Source of the DNA: Paulownia fortunei
Taxonomy: Eukaryota; Streptophyta; Magnoliopsida; Lamiales; Paulowniaceae
Direction of reading: 5' to 3'
DNA: 64,000 nt
Assembly: GCA_019321725.1 (NCBI GenBank)
Contig: CM033115.1
Span: forward strand, 10,922,673 to 10,986,672
The notes under the pieces were generated by a model. The model saw nothing but the letters and a program-made list of their open reading frames with translations, made no database searches and was not told the DNA's origin. The position numbers and the translations under genes were made by a program. Positions 34,319-45,460 of the stretch are shown here, in pieces. The stretch's first letter is position 1. Each line of letters begins with the position of its first letter.

Positions 34319-35551
34319 TTATAAATGTAAGTGCACGTTATCGTTAACAAGTAATAAAGTGATGAGTAAAGTATCGAAATTATGTTAGATCTAATTTTAT
34401 TAAATAAACTTAAGAATATGTTGATGATTATAAACTAAATCTAAATAAAATAAACTAATATTAAAAAATAATTAAAGATGAAATTCAATAACTTAAAAGC
34501 CTATGGTTATGATTTTACCATAATTATTCCGAACTGAATAATTGATCTCATCAATTTCAATTTATTTCCCAAGTGATAGTCAATAATTTTCTAAATTATT
34601 AACTAGCCTTTCCTGAGATCTAACGAAAATATCATCAATTGCTAACTCACTATATTCCTATATGAATTACAACAATCAACAATTCATTAGGTTTTATGGA
34701 TCTCAAACATGACTACATAAAGCATGTAAGTATATTCCTATCTCACATGTAACTTTTGGTTTTTTATACATAGAACTAGACACATATATCACCTCTCGGG
34801 TTAATATGATTAGCAAATTATTCAATTAGTAGCAAAGTAATTGAAAGCATTAGGAATCATTTAGAAAACTCAACTTGAAAATAAATCAAGAATTGAATTG
34901 ATACAAATATTCAAAATATCTTAATTAGATTACATCACAACCTTAGAAAAAAAAATAGTTCATGATGGTAAAAATGAAAAATAACTTAACAATATTTATG
35001 AACATAATTAATGAGAGAAAGAGGAAAATAAAATAGAACTTGGAAGATGATGAGTTTCTTCCCTTGTAGATGTTTATTCTCCAATCATGGAAGAATTGTC
35101 TCCTCTTCTCTTTCTCTTCTTCTCTTCTTCCTTCTTCTTTCTTAGCTTGTTTCCCCCCCCCCACCTCCAACCCCCCACCCCCAACACCCCCCGCCCCTAA
35201 AAACTAATTTGGAGGCTCTTGGGATACTTCCAATTGATGGGAATGCCCTAAAGAGGGCAAGAATATAATTTTTGCCCTTACTTATCTGCCAGAAGTGCTT
35301 AGGCGCTAGGCGGTACTTTTCCAAAGCCTAGGTGTTATATCTACTGTACTCGGGACAAATTTTTTCTTTTTTTTTTTTTGAAAAAATGTAAGCTAAATGT
35401 AGATTTTAGTACATTCAAATGACATTCTTTATTCATCCTCAAATTTAAAAAATAACATTAAAAACGATGATAAACTTCACAAGAATTTCGAAAACTAATC
35501 AAAAACATAAGTAAATTGTACTAAATTAATGAGTATAAAACCCACTCGTCA
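34319..35551 (-). mobile_element. Element G 3' LTR (Athila-like), minus
   Basis: The minus strand starts TGACGAGTGGGTTTTATACT at 35551 after a PPT and ends AAAATCTGCAACA near 34319, where the 106-bp array begins. Inside are palindromic CTAGGCGCTAGGCGGT-like sequence (35289-35335), a C-run (35153-35197), a pyrimidine-rich tract (35090-35150) and GATAACGTGCACTTACATTT near the end, as in E-type LTRs. The exact left end is 34319 or 34321. Confidence 0.75.
35153..35197 (-). other. G-quadruplex-prone C-run/G-run in the G LTR
   Basis: The plus strand has ten or more C in a row, then CCACCTCCAACCCCCCACCC and CCAACACCCCCCGCCCC. The LTR sense strand therefore carries at least five runs of three or more G with loops of 1-6. 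It lies about 350-400 bases from the LTR start, so it is likely in or near the transcribed part. Confidence 0.8.
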
Positions 35552-35566
35552 AATACCCCCAAACTT
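35552..35566 (-). promoter_or_regulatory. Element G polypurine tract
   Basis: On the minus strand AAGTTTGGGGGTATT precedes the LTR start TGACGAG. It follows GCTCGAGAACTAGCAAAATA, the GAGGACGAGCAAA-like lead-in of the family. Confidence 0.8.
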
Positions 35567-36295
35567 AATATTTTGCTAGTTCTCGAGCAAAAGAAAGAAA
35601 CAAAATAAGTAAAATAACAAGTGATAATCAATCCTACTAACCAAATGGGCCTAAAAAATTATTGTGAGTTTATAATTCAAGGAAATCCCAAAATATCATA
35701 TGATTTCAAATGAAGTGTCAAATTCACTCATCTTTAAATCCTTTAAGTGAGTGTGTGTGTAGCGTCTTACACATAACTTTTCGCTACTCAGATTGGTTTA
35801 TGCAAACTCACAACAAAATCATTGATTTCTTATTTATGTGTTTTAAAATTCCTTATTCTTGTTTTTCATGTCACTCTCTACTAATGTAGACTAACGCAAC
35901 ATCAAGGATCATTAGAACTTTGAAAGCTTGTAACGTGTAGCTAAGGTAATGGTAGGATAAAAGATAATATAGTGGCTCAAATTACTCATAGCACACAACT
36001 ATTCTAGAACATTTTTAATGAGCACCACCACATTTTCGTCTCACACCTTCACAGACCTTTCATCTTTTGATTTGTCACACCACTTTTTTCATTAAACTCT
36101 CTTTCTTTCCACATATGTTTTTTTTGAAATGCTACACCCCAAACTTATTTGTTCTTATGAACTTTGGGTGTTACACTCTTTTCCCATATTTCTTTATATT
36201 TATTTTTGGGGGAATTTTGTACAAATCAATACCTCTCTTTTGCCAAATATATATAAATATATATATATTTTTAAATTACTTTCAATACTCAAAAT
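35567..36295 (-). mobile_element. Element G 3' internal region
   Basis: Non-coding interior between the tandem duplication and the PPT, containing a pyrimidine-rich plus strand (36060-36230) and (TA)n. It corresponds to the A-rich 3' region of E1. The plus-strand frames at 36067-36311 are low complexity. Confidence 0.6.
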
Positions 36296-37295
36296 GATGT
36301 TACTAAAATAGTCATGAGCTGAGTATGGGGTAATATGTAAGATAAATAATTTATTTTGATTATTTAGTTGAGGTTGATTTGTTGGATAATAAAGAAAATT
36401 GCTTAATAGGCTCTACGGGGAACACAAGAGATTATACATCATAAATAGGATGGTTTGAAAGGCTCAAACGGTCCCAAAAATGGCCTAAATCACTTTCCTA
36501 ATGTTATGTAGCCTAGGATTTCACCTAGAGTGATAATCAAACAAGTTTTAGAATTATATGAGATCGCAAAAAAAATCGAGTTAACATAAACTTTCTCTAA
36601 GCAAATAGAAAAATCAAATGTTTAAGGCTATGTGTTCAATATATCAAAGGATTACATGAAAGGTAAAAATGCCACAAAAGTTAAGCACATACATAAACAC
36701 AATATTCATCAACTTCCAAAAGCTATAAACAAACAAAATCAAATGATGCACATACATCCACCCACAAACTTAGAATTAACATTGCAAGTTGACAAAAAAA
36801 TGATGTTACTAAAATAGCCATGAGCTGAGTGTGGGGTAATATGTAAGATAAATAATTTATTTCAATTCTTTGGTTGAGGTTGATTTGTAGGATGATAAAT
36901 AAAATGGCTCAATAGGCTCTACGGGGAACACAAGAGACTATACATCATAAATAGGATGGCTTGAAAAGCTCAAAGGGTCCAAAAATAGCCTAAATCACTT
37001 CCCTAATGTTATGTAGCCTAGGGTTTTGCCTCAAGTAACAATCAAATAAGTTTTAGAATTATATGAGATCACAAAAAAAATATCGAGTTACCATAAACTT
37101 TCTCTAAGCAAACAGAAAAATCAAATGTTTAAGGCTATGTGCTCAATTTGTCAAAGGATTACATGAAAGGTAAAAATGCCACAAACGTCAAGCACATACA
37201 TAAACACAATATTCATCAACTTCCAAAATCTATAAATAAACAAAATCAAATAATGAACATACATCCACCCCTAAACTTAGAACTAACATTGTCCT
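36296..37295. repeat. Tandem duplication of about 506 bp inside element G
   Basis: GATGTTACTAAAATAG starts at 36296 and 36802. Both copies run through GAGCTGAGTATGGGGTAATA, GGCTCTACGGGGAACACAAG, AAGGCTATGTG and ATCCACCC...AACTTAGAA...TAACATTG. They are similar but not identical by eye. Confidence 0.88.
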
Positions 37296-37617
37296 CAATG
37301 TTAAATAAAACAAGATAAGGTTTAGAAGACTTCCCTGAATAGTTTTAGTTCTCATAAACTTCATCATCATCCTCTTCAAGAACATTGGTGAACATATATT
37401 CATTAGTTGTTGTCAATCACTCCTTATTTTACAAATCCTCCTCCGAACTTGAGTAGGATCCTGAAATGAGAAAAAACAATCATCAAACTAAAAGGAAAAA
37501 AATGAATATTAAACAACTAAATAAACCTACAAAATAAAAATAAGAAAAATTTAAAATACTTGGGTTGCCTTCCTAGTAGTGCTTAATTTATAGTATTCAA
37601 CCGAATTTCTTCCTTAC
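37296..37617 (-). mobile_element. Element G, non-coding region after the protease-tail frame
   Basis: It contains the minus-strand block AAGCACTACTAGGAAGGCAA (about 37590-37570), the counterpart of AAGCGCTTCTTAGGAGGTAA in E1, and GAGGACAATGTTAG (37299-37286). No frame is recognisable. Confidence 0.6.
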
Positions 37618-38019
37618 TTAACCGGGGTCCAAAAATAAGTATTTCTCGTGCCATGCCTTCATATGCTCCAGAAGTATAGGTGATCCCCAAAGATAAGTAT
37701 AGTGAGCATAATCCAATATGGGATCAAGTGCTTTTTTTACATTGATGAGTACATGCCCGATGACCAAAATTAGTTGTCCTTGTGTGAAGAGGATGTCTCT
37801 GTCCTTTTCAATATCAGGGATGATGAAATCTATATGGATAATAGATTTATCAACATCCTCAAGTACATCTTCATTTCCCACCATAGAATACTTTAATAAG
37901 GAACCTACCAACTCGTGATCCCCCAATTCATGCTTATGCAATGAGATATCCATATTATCATCCATAACATTTAACACGAGCTTGTTATCTTGTAGAAGAT
38001 GAGGATAAGAAACTCCCAA
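37618..38019 (-). CDS. Element G protease-derived frame with conserved tail
   Basis: Open for 133 codons on the minus strand. It starts within sequence that continues the gag-pol remnant upstream (MGVSYPHLLQDNKLVLNVMD). Residues 70-95, IPDIEKDRDILFTQGQLILV then NVKKALDPILD, parallel the distal part of an Athila-type protease. The end GSPILLEHMKAWHEKYLFLD then PG and a TGA matches the tail in E1 and E2. The protease active-site Asp is not evident. As in E1, no RT or integrase follows. The longer N-terminal part is not shared with E1 by eye. It is probably a decaying relic, but the shared tail makes it worth comparing. Confidence 0.45.
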   Translation of the reverse strand: MGVSYPHLLQDNKLVLNVMDDNMDISLHKHELGDHELVGSLLKYSMVGNEDVLEDVDKSIIHIDFIIPDIEKDRDILFTQGQLILVIGHVLINVKKALDPILDYAHYTYLWGSPILLEHMKAWHEKYLFLDPG

Positions 38020-38490
38020 TAATGGCTCTTGAGATAGGCTTGGTTGAACATTTTCTTGATCTTCTCTATTCTCCGCTAGAGGTATTTATGTTGATACCTT
38101 TTATTCATCCTTGATGAGTTTTTCAACCCACAAGAAAGTTTCAAACTCTTCACCACTTCTCAAAATAACATCACAATATTTCCCCCCACTCCATTTGCCT
38201 CAGGTGTGTAAGGAAAATTATCTTATTATCTTGTTGGAAATATGTTATCCATCTCATTAATTTGGGTCTCCAAGTTTTGAAATTGTGATGATGGATTTTG
38301 GACACTAGTTGTAGCTTACAACATGAATTGGCTCTAAGTATTTGCTAATTGAGTCATTGCTTCTGCAAGACTGAGCTTCTTCTCTTGTGATGGATTATTA
38401 GGTTCAGTTTGCAATAAGATTTGGTCAGTAATACGTTAGAATTGAGCTAATGCTTCTTAAAGGCTTAGCTTATTTTCTAATGGTGGGTAA
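38020..38490 (-). pseudogene. Element G gag C-terminal remnant
   Basis: The minus strand reads PSYPPLENKLSL, EALAQF, QEKKLSLAEAMTQLANT, SSQFQNLETQINEMDN, then a frameshift and VILRSGEEFE. LETQI followed by the LRSG motif identifies the end of Athila-like gag, and the QEKKLSLxEAxxQ heptads are duplicated. At least five stops break it. It is truncated at 38490, so the gag N terminus, primer site and 5' LTR of G are missing. Confidence 0.65.
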
Positions 38491-38504
38491 CTAGGTGCAT
38501 GTCA

Positions 38505-38723
38505 TATCATATTATATCATTTTTCCATAAAGTATTAGAATGATTTAATCTCATATTTCATGTACTAATGCATGTTAAAGCATAAATGGAGCATATAGTA
38601 ACAATTATTCATGTTCTGCAATCATGCTATTTGTATGCCATAATCTGATAATACGTATTGATTAGATGCATATTCATGCAAGATGTTTATTATTGGCTAT
38701 GTAGGAGATAATTGGGAATTACA
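38505..38723 (-). mobile_element. First ~220 bp of an H-type gypsy LTR
   Basis: On the minus strand it starts TGTAATTCCCAATTATCTCC at 38723 and matches 60121-59935, the start of the H2 LTR, including CATAGCCAATAATAAACATC and TTAGTACATGAAATATGA. It abuts the copia D1 LTR on one side and G gag on the other. The next LTR segment is found only far away, at 47031. Confidence 0.85.
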
Positions 38724-39170
38724 TAAGGACTAATTCTTGCACTATCATAACTAGAAAATTCCCGACATTTTCAATTAGAAATTTCTAGGTTAGCATTGTT
38801 CTGTGTACTTGTTCTCGAAGAAGCACCTGCACACCTACACTAGTATTCCTACATCTATTCCTATAGAGTGAGACATCACCCTTTCGAGCATGCATCATGT
38901 GCACTAGTCTTAATAGGCTTATTGATGTCCCATCTCAATGAACCCTCAACTTAGAACAAATGACCAAATCCATATAGGCATAATATATGATTGCCATCAT
39001 ATCCGTGACCATGCCTACTAGCTATGGATAGTTTATGGGCTTTATCTAATTGATAAGAATAATTAAAGATAAAGAAATGTCAATTTTATTAATAAACTTT
39101 GAATAAGATTGTCTATTATAAAAGTACAAACGTTTTCTTTCTAATTAGCTCATCGGACATAACTCTAACA
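38724..39170 (-). mobile_element. Copia D1 3' LTR
   Basis: The minus strand starts TGTTAGAGTTATGTCCGATG at 39170 after the PPT TATGGGAGAT (39180-39171). It matches the D2 LTR (55825-56270) throughout. Its far end abuts the H-type LTR fragment and may be slightly truncated. Confidence 0.85.
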
Positions 39171-39270
39171 ATCTCCCATATGTCCTAGAGCTAATTACCC
39201 AAATATATTAGGCCTATCTTCTCTAGATGTCCTTTAAATACTCTTTGCACTAAGGGTGTAGTCAATAGAT
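39171..39270 (-). promoter_or_regulatory. Copia D1 polypurine tract and short 3' untranslated region
   Basis: GGACATATGGGAGATTGTTA on the minus strand is the standard copia arrangement of ...GTGGGAGATTGT at the internal/LTR border. Confidence 0.75.
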
Positions 39271-39549
39271 CTAATATATTCTTGGATAAGGCAACTCTTT
39301 CCAACTTGACATCACCTCTACCAATGATTTTATCGAATCAAGTGGTATCACCTCATAATGTGCTAATATCTTTGATGAAATCTTGGCTCCTTTGCTTGAG
39401 TTAATCACCCTGTTGTTATCACAATACACTAAGATGAGATCAACAACAATCAGAACTATGTCTAACTCTTTAATAAAGCTCCACATCCAAACACCTTTGT
39501 TGGAAACATCATATGCCGAAATGAATTCAACCTCAGAGGTAGAATCCAC
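39271..39549 (-). pseudogene. Copia D1 RNase H
   Basis: The minus strand reads MDSTSEVEFISAYDVSNKGV, then ILVYCDNNRVINSSKGAKIS and AHYEVIPL. This corresponds to the family's STTEAEYIAASDAAKE...YCDNxGAIxxAK...KHIExRYHLI. The acidic residues in TSEVE and YCDN are kept, but the KHIE-type His/Glu region is altered and the frame is isolated by stops. It degrades the RNA strand of the RNA/DNA hybrid in active elements. Confidence 0.8.
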
Positions 39550-39988
39550 AATTGTCTCCTACTTGGAACTCCTCCTGCTGACTGCCATATCATTTAGGGT
39601 GAATAGAAATTCAAGCATTAACTTAAAATTATTTATATCATTTTAGAAGCTAGAACTAGTAAAGCTTTCTAGCATCAATTCCCCATAGTCATACACCAAG
39701 AAAATGCCCTTAGTGCTTCATAAGTATTTGATTATATTTACAGTACTCAAGTGTTATTCGATGGGATTGGACTAACATTTTCTCGTGACACTCAGAGAAT
39801 ATAAAACATCAGGCCTCTACAGAGCACAGCATACATTATGCTTCCTATCATGGATGCATATCATATGTGAGCCATTCTTTTTCTTGTTAAGAGTCTTTTG
39901 GCATGCTAAACCTCATTAGAGTTTTATCTATGAACAAAAATTAGGATAGTCTGATCATTCTCTCAAATCTATCTCTATAGATTTTAAT

Positions 39989-40595
39989 CTACAAAATATA
40001 AGATGCTTCTTCCAAATCCTTTATGGAGACTACCCAAACTTTAACTGTCATTGTGATCCCACTAATTTTCTTACACATACTAGGTTCATCTGGATTCTTG
40101 AGGAAATTAAATGATTTAATTGCCTTGTAGAATCGGATGTTCCAATTTTGGGAAGTTTCTTTAGTCCATAAATGAACTCTAAAGCTTGCAAACCTTTTGT
40201 TCACTTTCTTTAGATATGAAGCCCTCAGTTGCTCCATGTAGATCCCTTCTTCATTTTTCTCATTGAGGAAGGTGGTCTTCATATTTGTCTATCATATCTT
40301 AGTCATAATACACATATATAGCTAGAAATATCCGAATAGAATTTAGCATTGCCACAAGTGAGAAGGTTTGCTCATTATCAATTCCTTACCTTTGAGTATA
40401 ACCTTTTGCAACAAGATATGCCTTATAGGTCATTACCTCTCCATCTACTTCAAGCTTCCACTTGTAGACCCATTTGCAGCTAATATGTACAATACCATCT
40501 TGAAGGTCTATCAAGGTCCATACCTTATTTGAGTACATTGAATCCATCTCAAATTGCATGGTCCCTTGACATTTTCTTGAGTCGATGCCAAACAT
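39989..40595 (-). pseudogene. Copia D1 reverse transcriptase, active site deleted
   Basis: The first part (40595-40386) has MQFEMDSMYSNKVWTLIDL then CKWVYKWKLEVDGEVMTYKA and LVAKGYTQR, the standard N-terminal RT of copia. The second part (40282-39989) has KTTFLNEKNEEGIYMEQL, WNIRFYKAIKSFNFLKNPDE and KKISGITM, then jumps to VKVWVVSIKDLEEASYIL. In relatives the YVDD catalytic loop lies between these last two blocks. Here about 30 residues are missing, so the enzyme is dead irrespective of the stops. Confidence 0.88.
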
Positions 40596-40778
40596 TACTG
40601 CTGTATAATTTCTTAGATCACTATCTAAAGAATACTCCTCATTATTATTCTTTAATAAAAGGTTATACTTCTCAAGTTACTTCAAGATCCTTTTAGATCT
40701 CCTAGGAGGTTATGTGTTAAGAACTTTAGTTGTGGATGGTTTAGGCACCATTACTTCTTGTGGGACATTTTGTGGCTC

Positions 40779-41735
40779 TTAAATTCCTTCAAGCTCTACA
40801 ATATTGCTCCTTCTATCCAATAGAAACTCTTTCTCTAGGAAGGTGGCATTTCTCAAAACAAGTACATTTTGTTCCAAATGGTCATAAAAATAGTATCCAA
40901 TAGACACTTTTGTATACCCCACAAACTTGCATAAGATGGATCTTATATCCAACATATCTCCCACTTACTGCTTTACATAAGCATGACAACCCCCATAACC
41001 TAAGTTACTTGTAAGAAGAAGTCTTACCACAACACATCTGATATGATATTTTACTTATTGAGTTGGTTGGCACTTTATCTAATAGTAGTGCCGCTATTTC
41101 TAAAGTTTCACCCCAAAAGAAAATAGGAAAACCAATGAGACTCATCATGGATTGAACTATGTCCAACAAAGTTCAGTTCTTTCATTCAGCTGTCCCATTG
41201 AGTTATAGACTAGAAGGTAGAGTCCACTACGAGAGAATCCTATTTCCTTTTAGATAATCAAGAAACTTCGTGCTTAAGTATTCATCTCCTCAATCAGATC
41301 ATAGGATTTTAATTCTACGATGGTTTTGTTTCTCCATTTCATGCCTAAATTCTTTGAACTTTTCAAAGATATCAAACTTATCTCAATATATATCTCAATA
41401 ATCATTGGTAAAAGTAATGAAATATTAGTAGTTCCCTTGAGCACTAACACTTGGTGGCAAACATATATCCATATGGGTCAAATCTAATGGATCGATAGCA
41501 TTCTCCATTTGTCTAACAAATGGTAACTCAGTCATCTTTCCCTTAAGGCAATATTCACATGTTGGCATTTCTTTCAAGTTCGTAAGGTTAAGCAATTTTG
41601 CCATCTTGTGAATTATGTTCTTAGAGACATGACCTAGTTATGCAAGCCACATATATGCAAACTATGATCATTTTTTTTTTTTACTTTTTTGAATGTCCAA
41701 GATGGAGTTTTTGAGTAAGATAATGTATAAATCAT
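40779..41735 (-). pseudogene. Copia D1 integrase, many stops
   Basis: The clearest piece (40964-40779) reads ILCKFVGYTKVSIGYYFYDH and FLEKEFLLDRRSNIVE, the conserved segment after the integrase core (KCxFVGYPxxTKGYYFY...FLEKEFL). Upstream, 40970-41640, shifted frames give RSGLYSITQWDS and LKSYDLIEEMNT, the equivalents of GIxxQLTxPxTPQWNG and LRSDxGGEY. The catalytic Asp of LRSDRGGEY is present as SYDL. Stops are numerous. Confidence 0.75.
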
Positions 41736-42117
41736 TTACCATACTCCAACATGAATTAATGGAGAACCATTAAAATTGAAACAACTTCCATTATTAATTG
41801 AATAAGTAAAAGCTTCTCTCTCTAAAACTAGAATAGTGATGATGTTTTTAATTAATTTAGGAACATAAATATAGTTATTTAACACTATCCTATCTCTATT
41901 GCCTAATATTAGGTCGATTACTTCTATGGCTAATGGAGCCACTTTTGCTCCTTTCATTAGACTTAGGGTTGTCTCTCCCTTACTTAGCATCCTACTTCTT
42001 GTCATCACCTATAAATTATTCCTTGTAGTTTCTCTTCCATCGCCCCTCGCTTACTGCAATAGTGGGTTTTATATTTTGCCTTTGAACCCTTCTTGACTAA
42101 ACTAGAGGCCTTTACGC
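41736..42117 (-). pseudogene. Copia D1 gag zinc knuckle and protease
   Basis: At 42096-42010 frameshifted pieces THYCSKRG and RWKRNYKE correspond to CxHCxxxGHWKRNC, the gag zinc knuckle with its last Cys changed to Tyr. The next frame (42008-41736), SRMLSKGETTLSLMKGAKVA then YVPKLIKNIITILVLE, is the copia protease to pre-integrase region (LSKGEVTLRxGNGARVA...YVPxIxKNIIS). The catalytic DSGA lies before this and is not seen. Sequence is lost at 42117 against an AT-rich LTR-like segment, so the rest of gag and the 5' LTR are absent. Confidence 0.75.
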
Positions 42118-43250
42118 TCTTGTTATCAGATTAATTAAATTAATTAATATGATTAATTAATTTATTCGGTATGAATTAATTAAAGACTATAACTAATTTA
42201 ATCAATTGATTCGATCAATTAATTGTACCTAACATTATTAGGAGTCCAACTAGAACAACTAATTAATTGATTGAATCAGTTAATAGGATCAATTAAGTTG
42301 AAGCCTAATTGATAAATTAAGCCAAAGTCCAATTAGTGTTGGTTTGATATAATCATGGCCTAATTAGGATTTGGATTATGAATCCAAGATCCTAATAATA
42401 GAAGAACAAAGAAGTCCATATAAGATATGGACATGTCCAATTTAAATAATAAATAGACATAAGAGAAAAACCCATGGAGATAGGATATTTGGAATTTTGA
42501 AAGCCTAATTATATTAGTCTTTGATTTATTTTAAACACACATATATATACATATGATGTATATAAGTGGAGAATCTCTACAAATAATCAAATATAAATAA
42601 AACTAATAATTCAACCAACATGTGGACCTTAAAGTTATTCCCTTTACCATAAAAGATGGCTTTAGAAACTTTATTCCATGTGATGGAGGATGTGAGATTA
42701 ATTATTAACCTATGTCTTAAGGGATATATTCATAATTTAAAATGCCACTTGAAGAAAAGAAAGCATCTAGCTTCGCTATCTATAAATAGCACCTTATTGA
42801 AGGTTGTAAATACACAAGTGAGCTAGCTATCTTAGTTTAATTATTCTCTCTTAAGAGAAGTTCTTCTTTGTTCATTCTTTTAGACTGTGTTCTTCTTTCA
42901 CAAGTTTAATTAAGAACATAAAGATCAAAACACCAAACACATAAATTATTTATGTGTGTTGTTCATCAAAAGTATATCCTAGGGCAAGGATTATAAAATC
43001 ATAATCTATTAGCATAGGTGTGATTTCTAGTGAGTATCCAAGGTGTGGATACACTTAGAGAGGAAAAACATGATGCCCTTGGTGAATCAATTCCATAGAA
43101 AAGGGTTTCTTTGGTTAGATCATGGTGAGATAATGATTTAAATCATTTCATAACATCTTCGTTAACCAGAAGCTTGGAGGTATATTTTTACCTCTTTTGT
43201 GAGAATTTAGATCTTTGCATGACTGATATAATCACTATAGTAGCAAGATA
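42118..43250 (+). mobile_element. AT-rich LTR-like segment, plus orientation
   Basis: The left 200 bp is AATTAATT-rich. A plausible promoter is CTATAAATAGCACC (42780-42793), with a pyrimidine-rich leader to 42900 and a GGTATATTTTTACCTC stretch near 43170. This resembles copia LTRs of K type. The ends and TSD are not identifiable, and neighbouring elements are of other families. No coding content. Confidence 0.4.
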
Positions 43251-43309
43251 CTTTTATTTATCATAATTGTTATTATTATAAAAAAATTGATTTTTGTTAT
43301 GCCAAGTAT

Positions 43310-44150
43310 CCCAAAACAAGTGAACCTAACAACTAGAACCTGTTGGGAAAAAGATAAGCTTACAGTGAATATAGAAGAGCTAACTTGAAAGAGGTTTAAA
43401 ACAATCTTTAATGATAAGTATTTCACCAGGGATGCAGGTCACTCAAAGTGAAAGAATTCCTGGAGTTAAAACAAGAAGGGATGTTTGTATGTGATTATGT
43501 GTGAAAATTTGAAATATGTGTCATACATCACTAGAGACAACAATGAGAAGATGGATTATTTCCTAAGGGACCTTAATCTTAAAATTAGAAGAGATGTGAG
43601 AATCTCTTAATAGAGTTTAGGGAATTTATGGACAAGGCTTTAATGGCTAACCTAGATGAGAAAGAGATTGAGAAATTCCATCAACAAAAGAAGCAAGTAT
43701 TCTCTCCAAGAATTCTAAACTAGTGGAAGAAAGGAAAGTAAAAATTAGGCCAAAGGAATGAAAAGCATCCTAGAATTGAGCAGACTCCTACTATGGTTAA
43801 AAGGCTTAAATGTGCTAAGTGTGGGAGGAATCTTTTTGGAGAATGCTATAGAGGTACTAATCATTTCTTTAAGCGTAAGAAGCCTAGATATATCACAAGG
43901 GATTGCCTAATAGTGCATGGGAAAGTTCAAAGGAAAGTATATGCGATGACACAAGGACAAGCTGATGCAGATGCTTCCATAGTTACAGGTACTATTTTAA
44001 TTTTTGGAATACTTGTAATTGCATTGTTAGATTTAGGGTCTATATATTCATTTGCATCAAGTGCATTTGTGAGAAACTTGGGCATTACACCAAAATTATT
44101 GGTAAAATAAAGTATGACAGTTCCATCTAGGGAAGAAATGTATTCCAAAT
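43310..44150 (+). pseudogene. Gypsy H1 gag and start of protease
   Basis: Broken plus-strand frames give [41 protein letters not shown] and further gag. An intact stretch (43793-44107) then reads LKCAKCGRNLFGECYRGTNH, KPRYITRDCLIVHGKVQRKV, AMTQGQADADASIVTGTI and LDLGSIYSFASSAFVRNLGI. CxxCGRNHxGECYRGTNxCF...GHxxRDC is the zinc knuckle of Tekay/Del-type gypsy gag; here the second knuckle has lost Cys and Gly. The protease motif LLDSGSTHSF has become LLDLGSIYSF, so the Ser next to the catalytic Asp is lost. Confidence 0.85.
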
Positions 44151-45460
44151 AAATGTTAAAGTGTCTGCTCTATTCAAATTAGTGACAGGTGACTATGTGA
44201 ATCTCATTATTTTACGGATGCCAAATTTTAAGGTTATTCTAGGTATGGATTGGTTAAACATCATGTAACAATTGATTGTAACAAGAAGGTTGTGATCTTT
44301 CAACCACCTGGGAAAGAATAATTTATGTTTAGTGGTACCTCATGCTCACAATCCTTACCAATTTTAATTGCTTTGAAAGCTCAATCAATGTTGAGTAAAT
44401 GTTGTGTTGGATATTTGGCTGGTGTTATAGGCACTTCGACCGAAGCACATTTGAAGCCATAAAATGTAGATATAGTTCAAGAATTTTTTAAGGTATTTTC
44501 AGATGATTGACCGGGACTACCACCCAATTGAGAGATTGAATTTGTGATTGATGTTGTGCCAAGAACTATCCCTATTTCTAATGTAGCATACTAGGTATCA
44601 CCAATTGAGTTGAAATATTTAAAAGTTAAAATTATAGGAATTGCTTGATAAGTGTTTCATTCACCCTAGTTATTCTTCTTAGGGAGCACCTACGTTGTTC
44701 ATGAAAAAAAAAGAATGGTATATTATAGTTATGCATTAATTATAGAGAGCCAAATAAAGTAACAGTCAATAATAAGTATCTACTTTCAAGAATAGATGAT
44801 TTGTTTGATCAATTGCAAGGAACGCCAATATTTTCTACGAGTGAGTTGCGCTCTAGATATCATCAATTAAAAATCAATAAAGAAGAGATATAAAAGATAG
44901 CATTCAGAATAAGGTATGGACATTATAAATTTCTAATAATGCCTTTCAATTTAACCAATGCCCCTGCAGCTTTTATGGATCTAACGCATACGGTGTTCAA
45001 GCAATTTCTAGATAAATTTGTGATTAAGTTTATTAATGATATCTTATTTTATTCACAGGACAAAGAAGAACACAAGGAATACTTGAAAATTATGTTGCAA
45101 GTTCTTAAAGAAAATAATTATAAGCTGAATTGAAGAAGTGTGAATTTTGGCTTGAACAAGCGGTATTCCTAGGTTATGTAGTGTCCAAGAGTGGTATTTC
45201 CATTGATCCAGATAAGGTAGAAGTTGTCACTAAGTGGCCAACAACAACAAATGTATTAGAAGTAAGGAGTTTCTTAGGATTAGTAGGGTACTATCGATGA
45301 TTTGTTTAGGGATTCTCAAAGACAGCAACTCCATTGACAATATTGACAAAAAAAATGTGAAGTTCTTGTGGTCATATGCTTGTGAAAGAAGTTTCCAAGA
45401 ATTGAAACATAAATTGGCTATAACCTCTATTCTTACCTTCCAATAGAAACTGGTAGATTC
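44151..45460 (+). pseudogene. Gypsy H1 reverse transcriptase
   Basis: Frames broken by stops carry the protease end (VILGMDWL-like, 44226-44250) and the RT start (44530-44720). The best block (44939-45130) reads [20 protein letters not shown] then [20 protein letters not shown]. The catalytic FIDD is FIND, so one of the two metal-binding Asp is lost. KKCEFWL and FLGYVVSKSGISIDPDK follow (45130-45220), then VRSFLGLVGYYR (45267-45298). Domain order is that of plant Ty3/gypsy pol. Confidence 0.85.

Noticed and set aside
34943..35324. Overlapping minus-strand frames with Lys/Glu and Gly-rich runs
   Set aside because: Produced by the pyrimidine tract and C-run in the G LTR; no domain.
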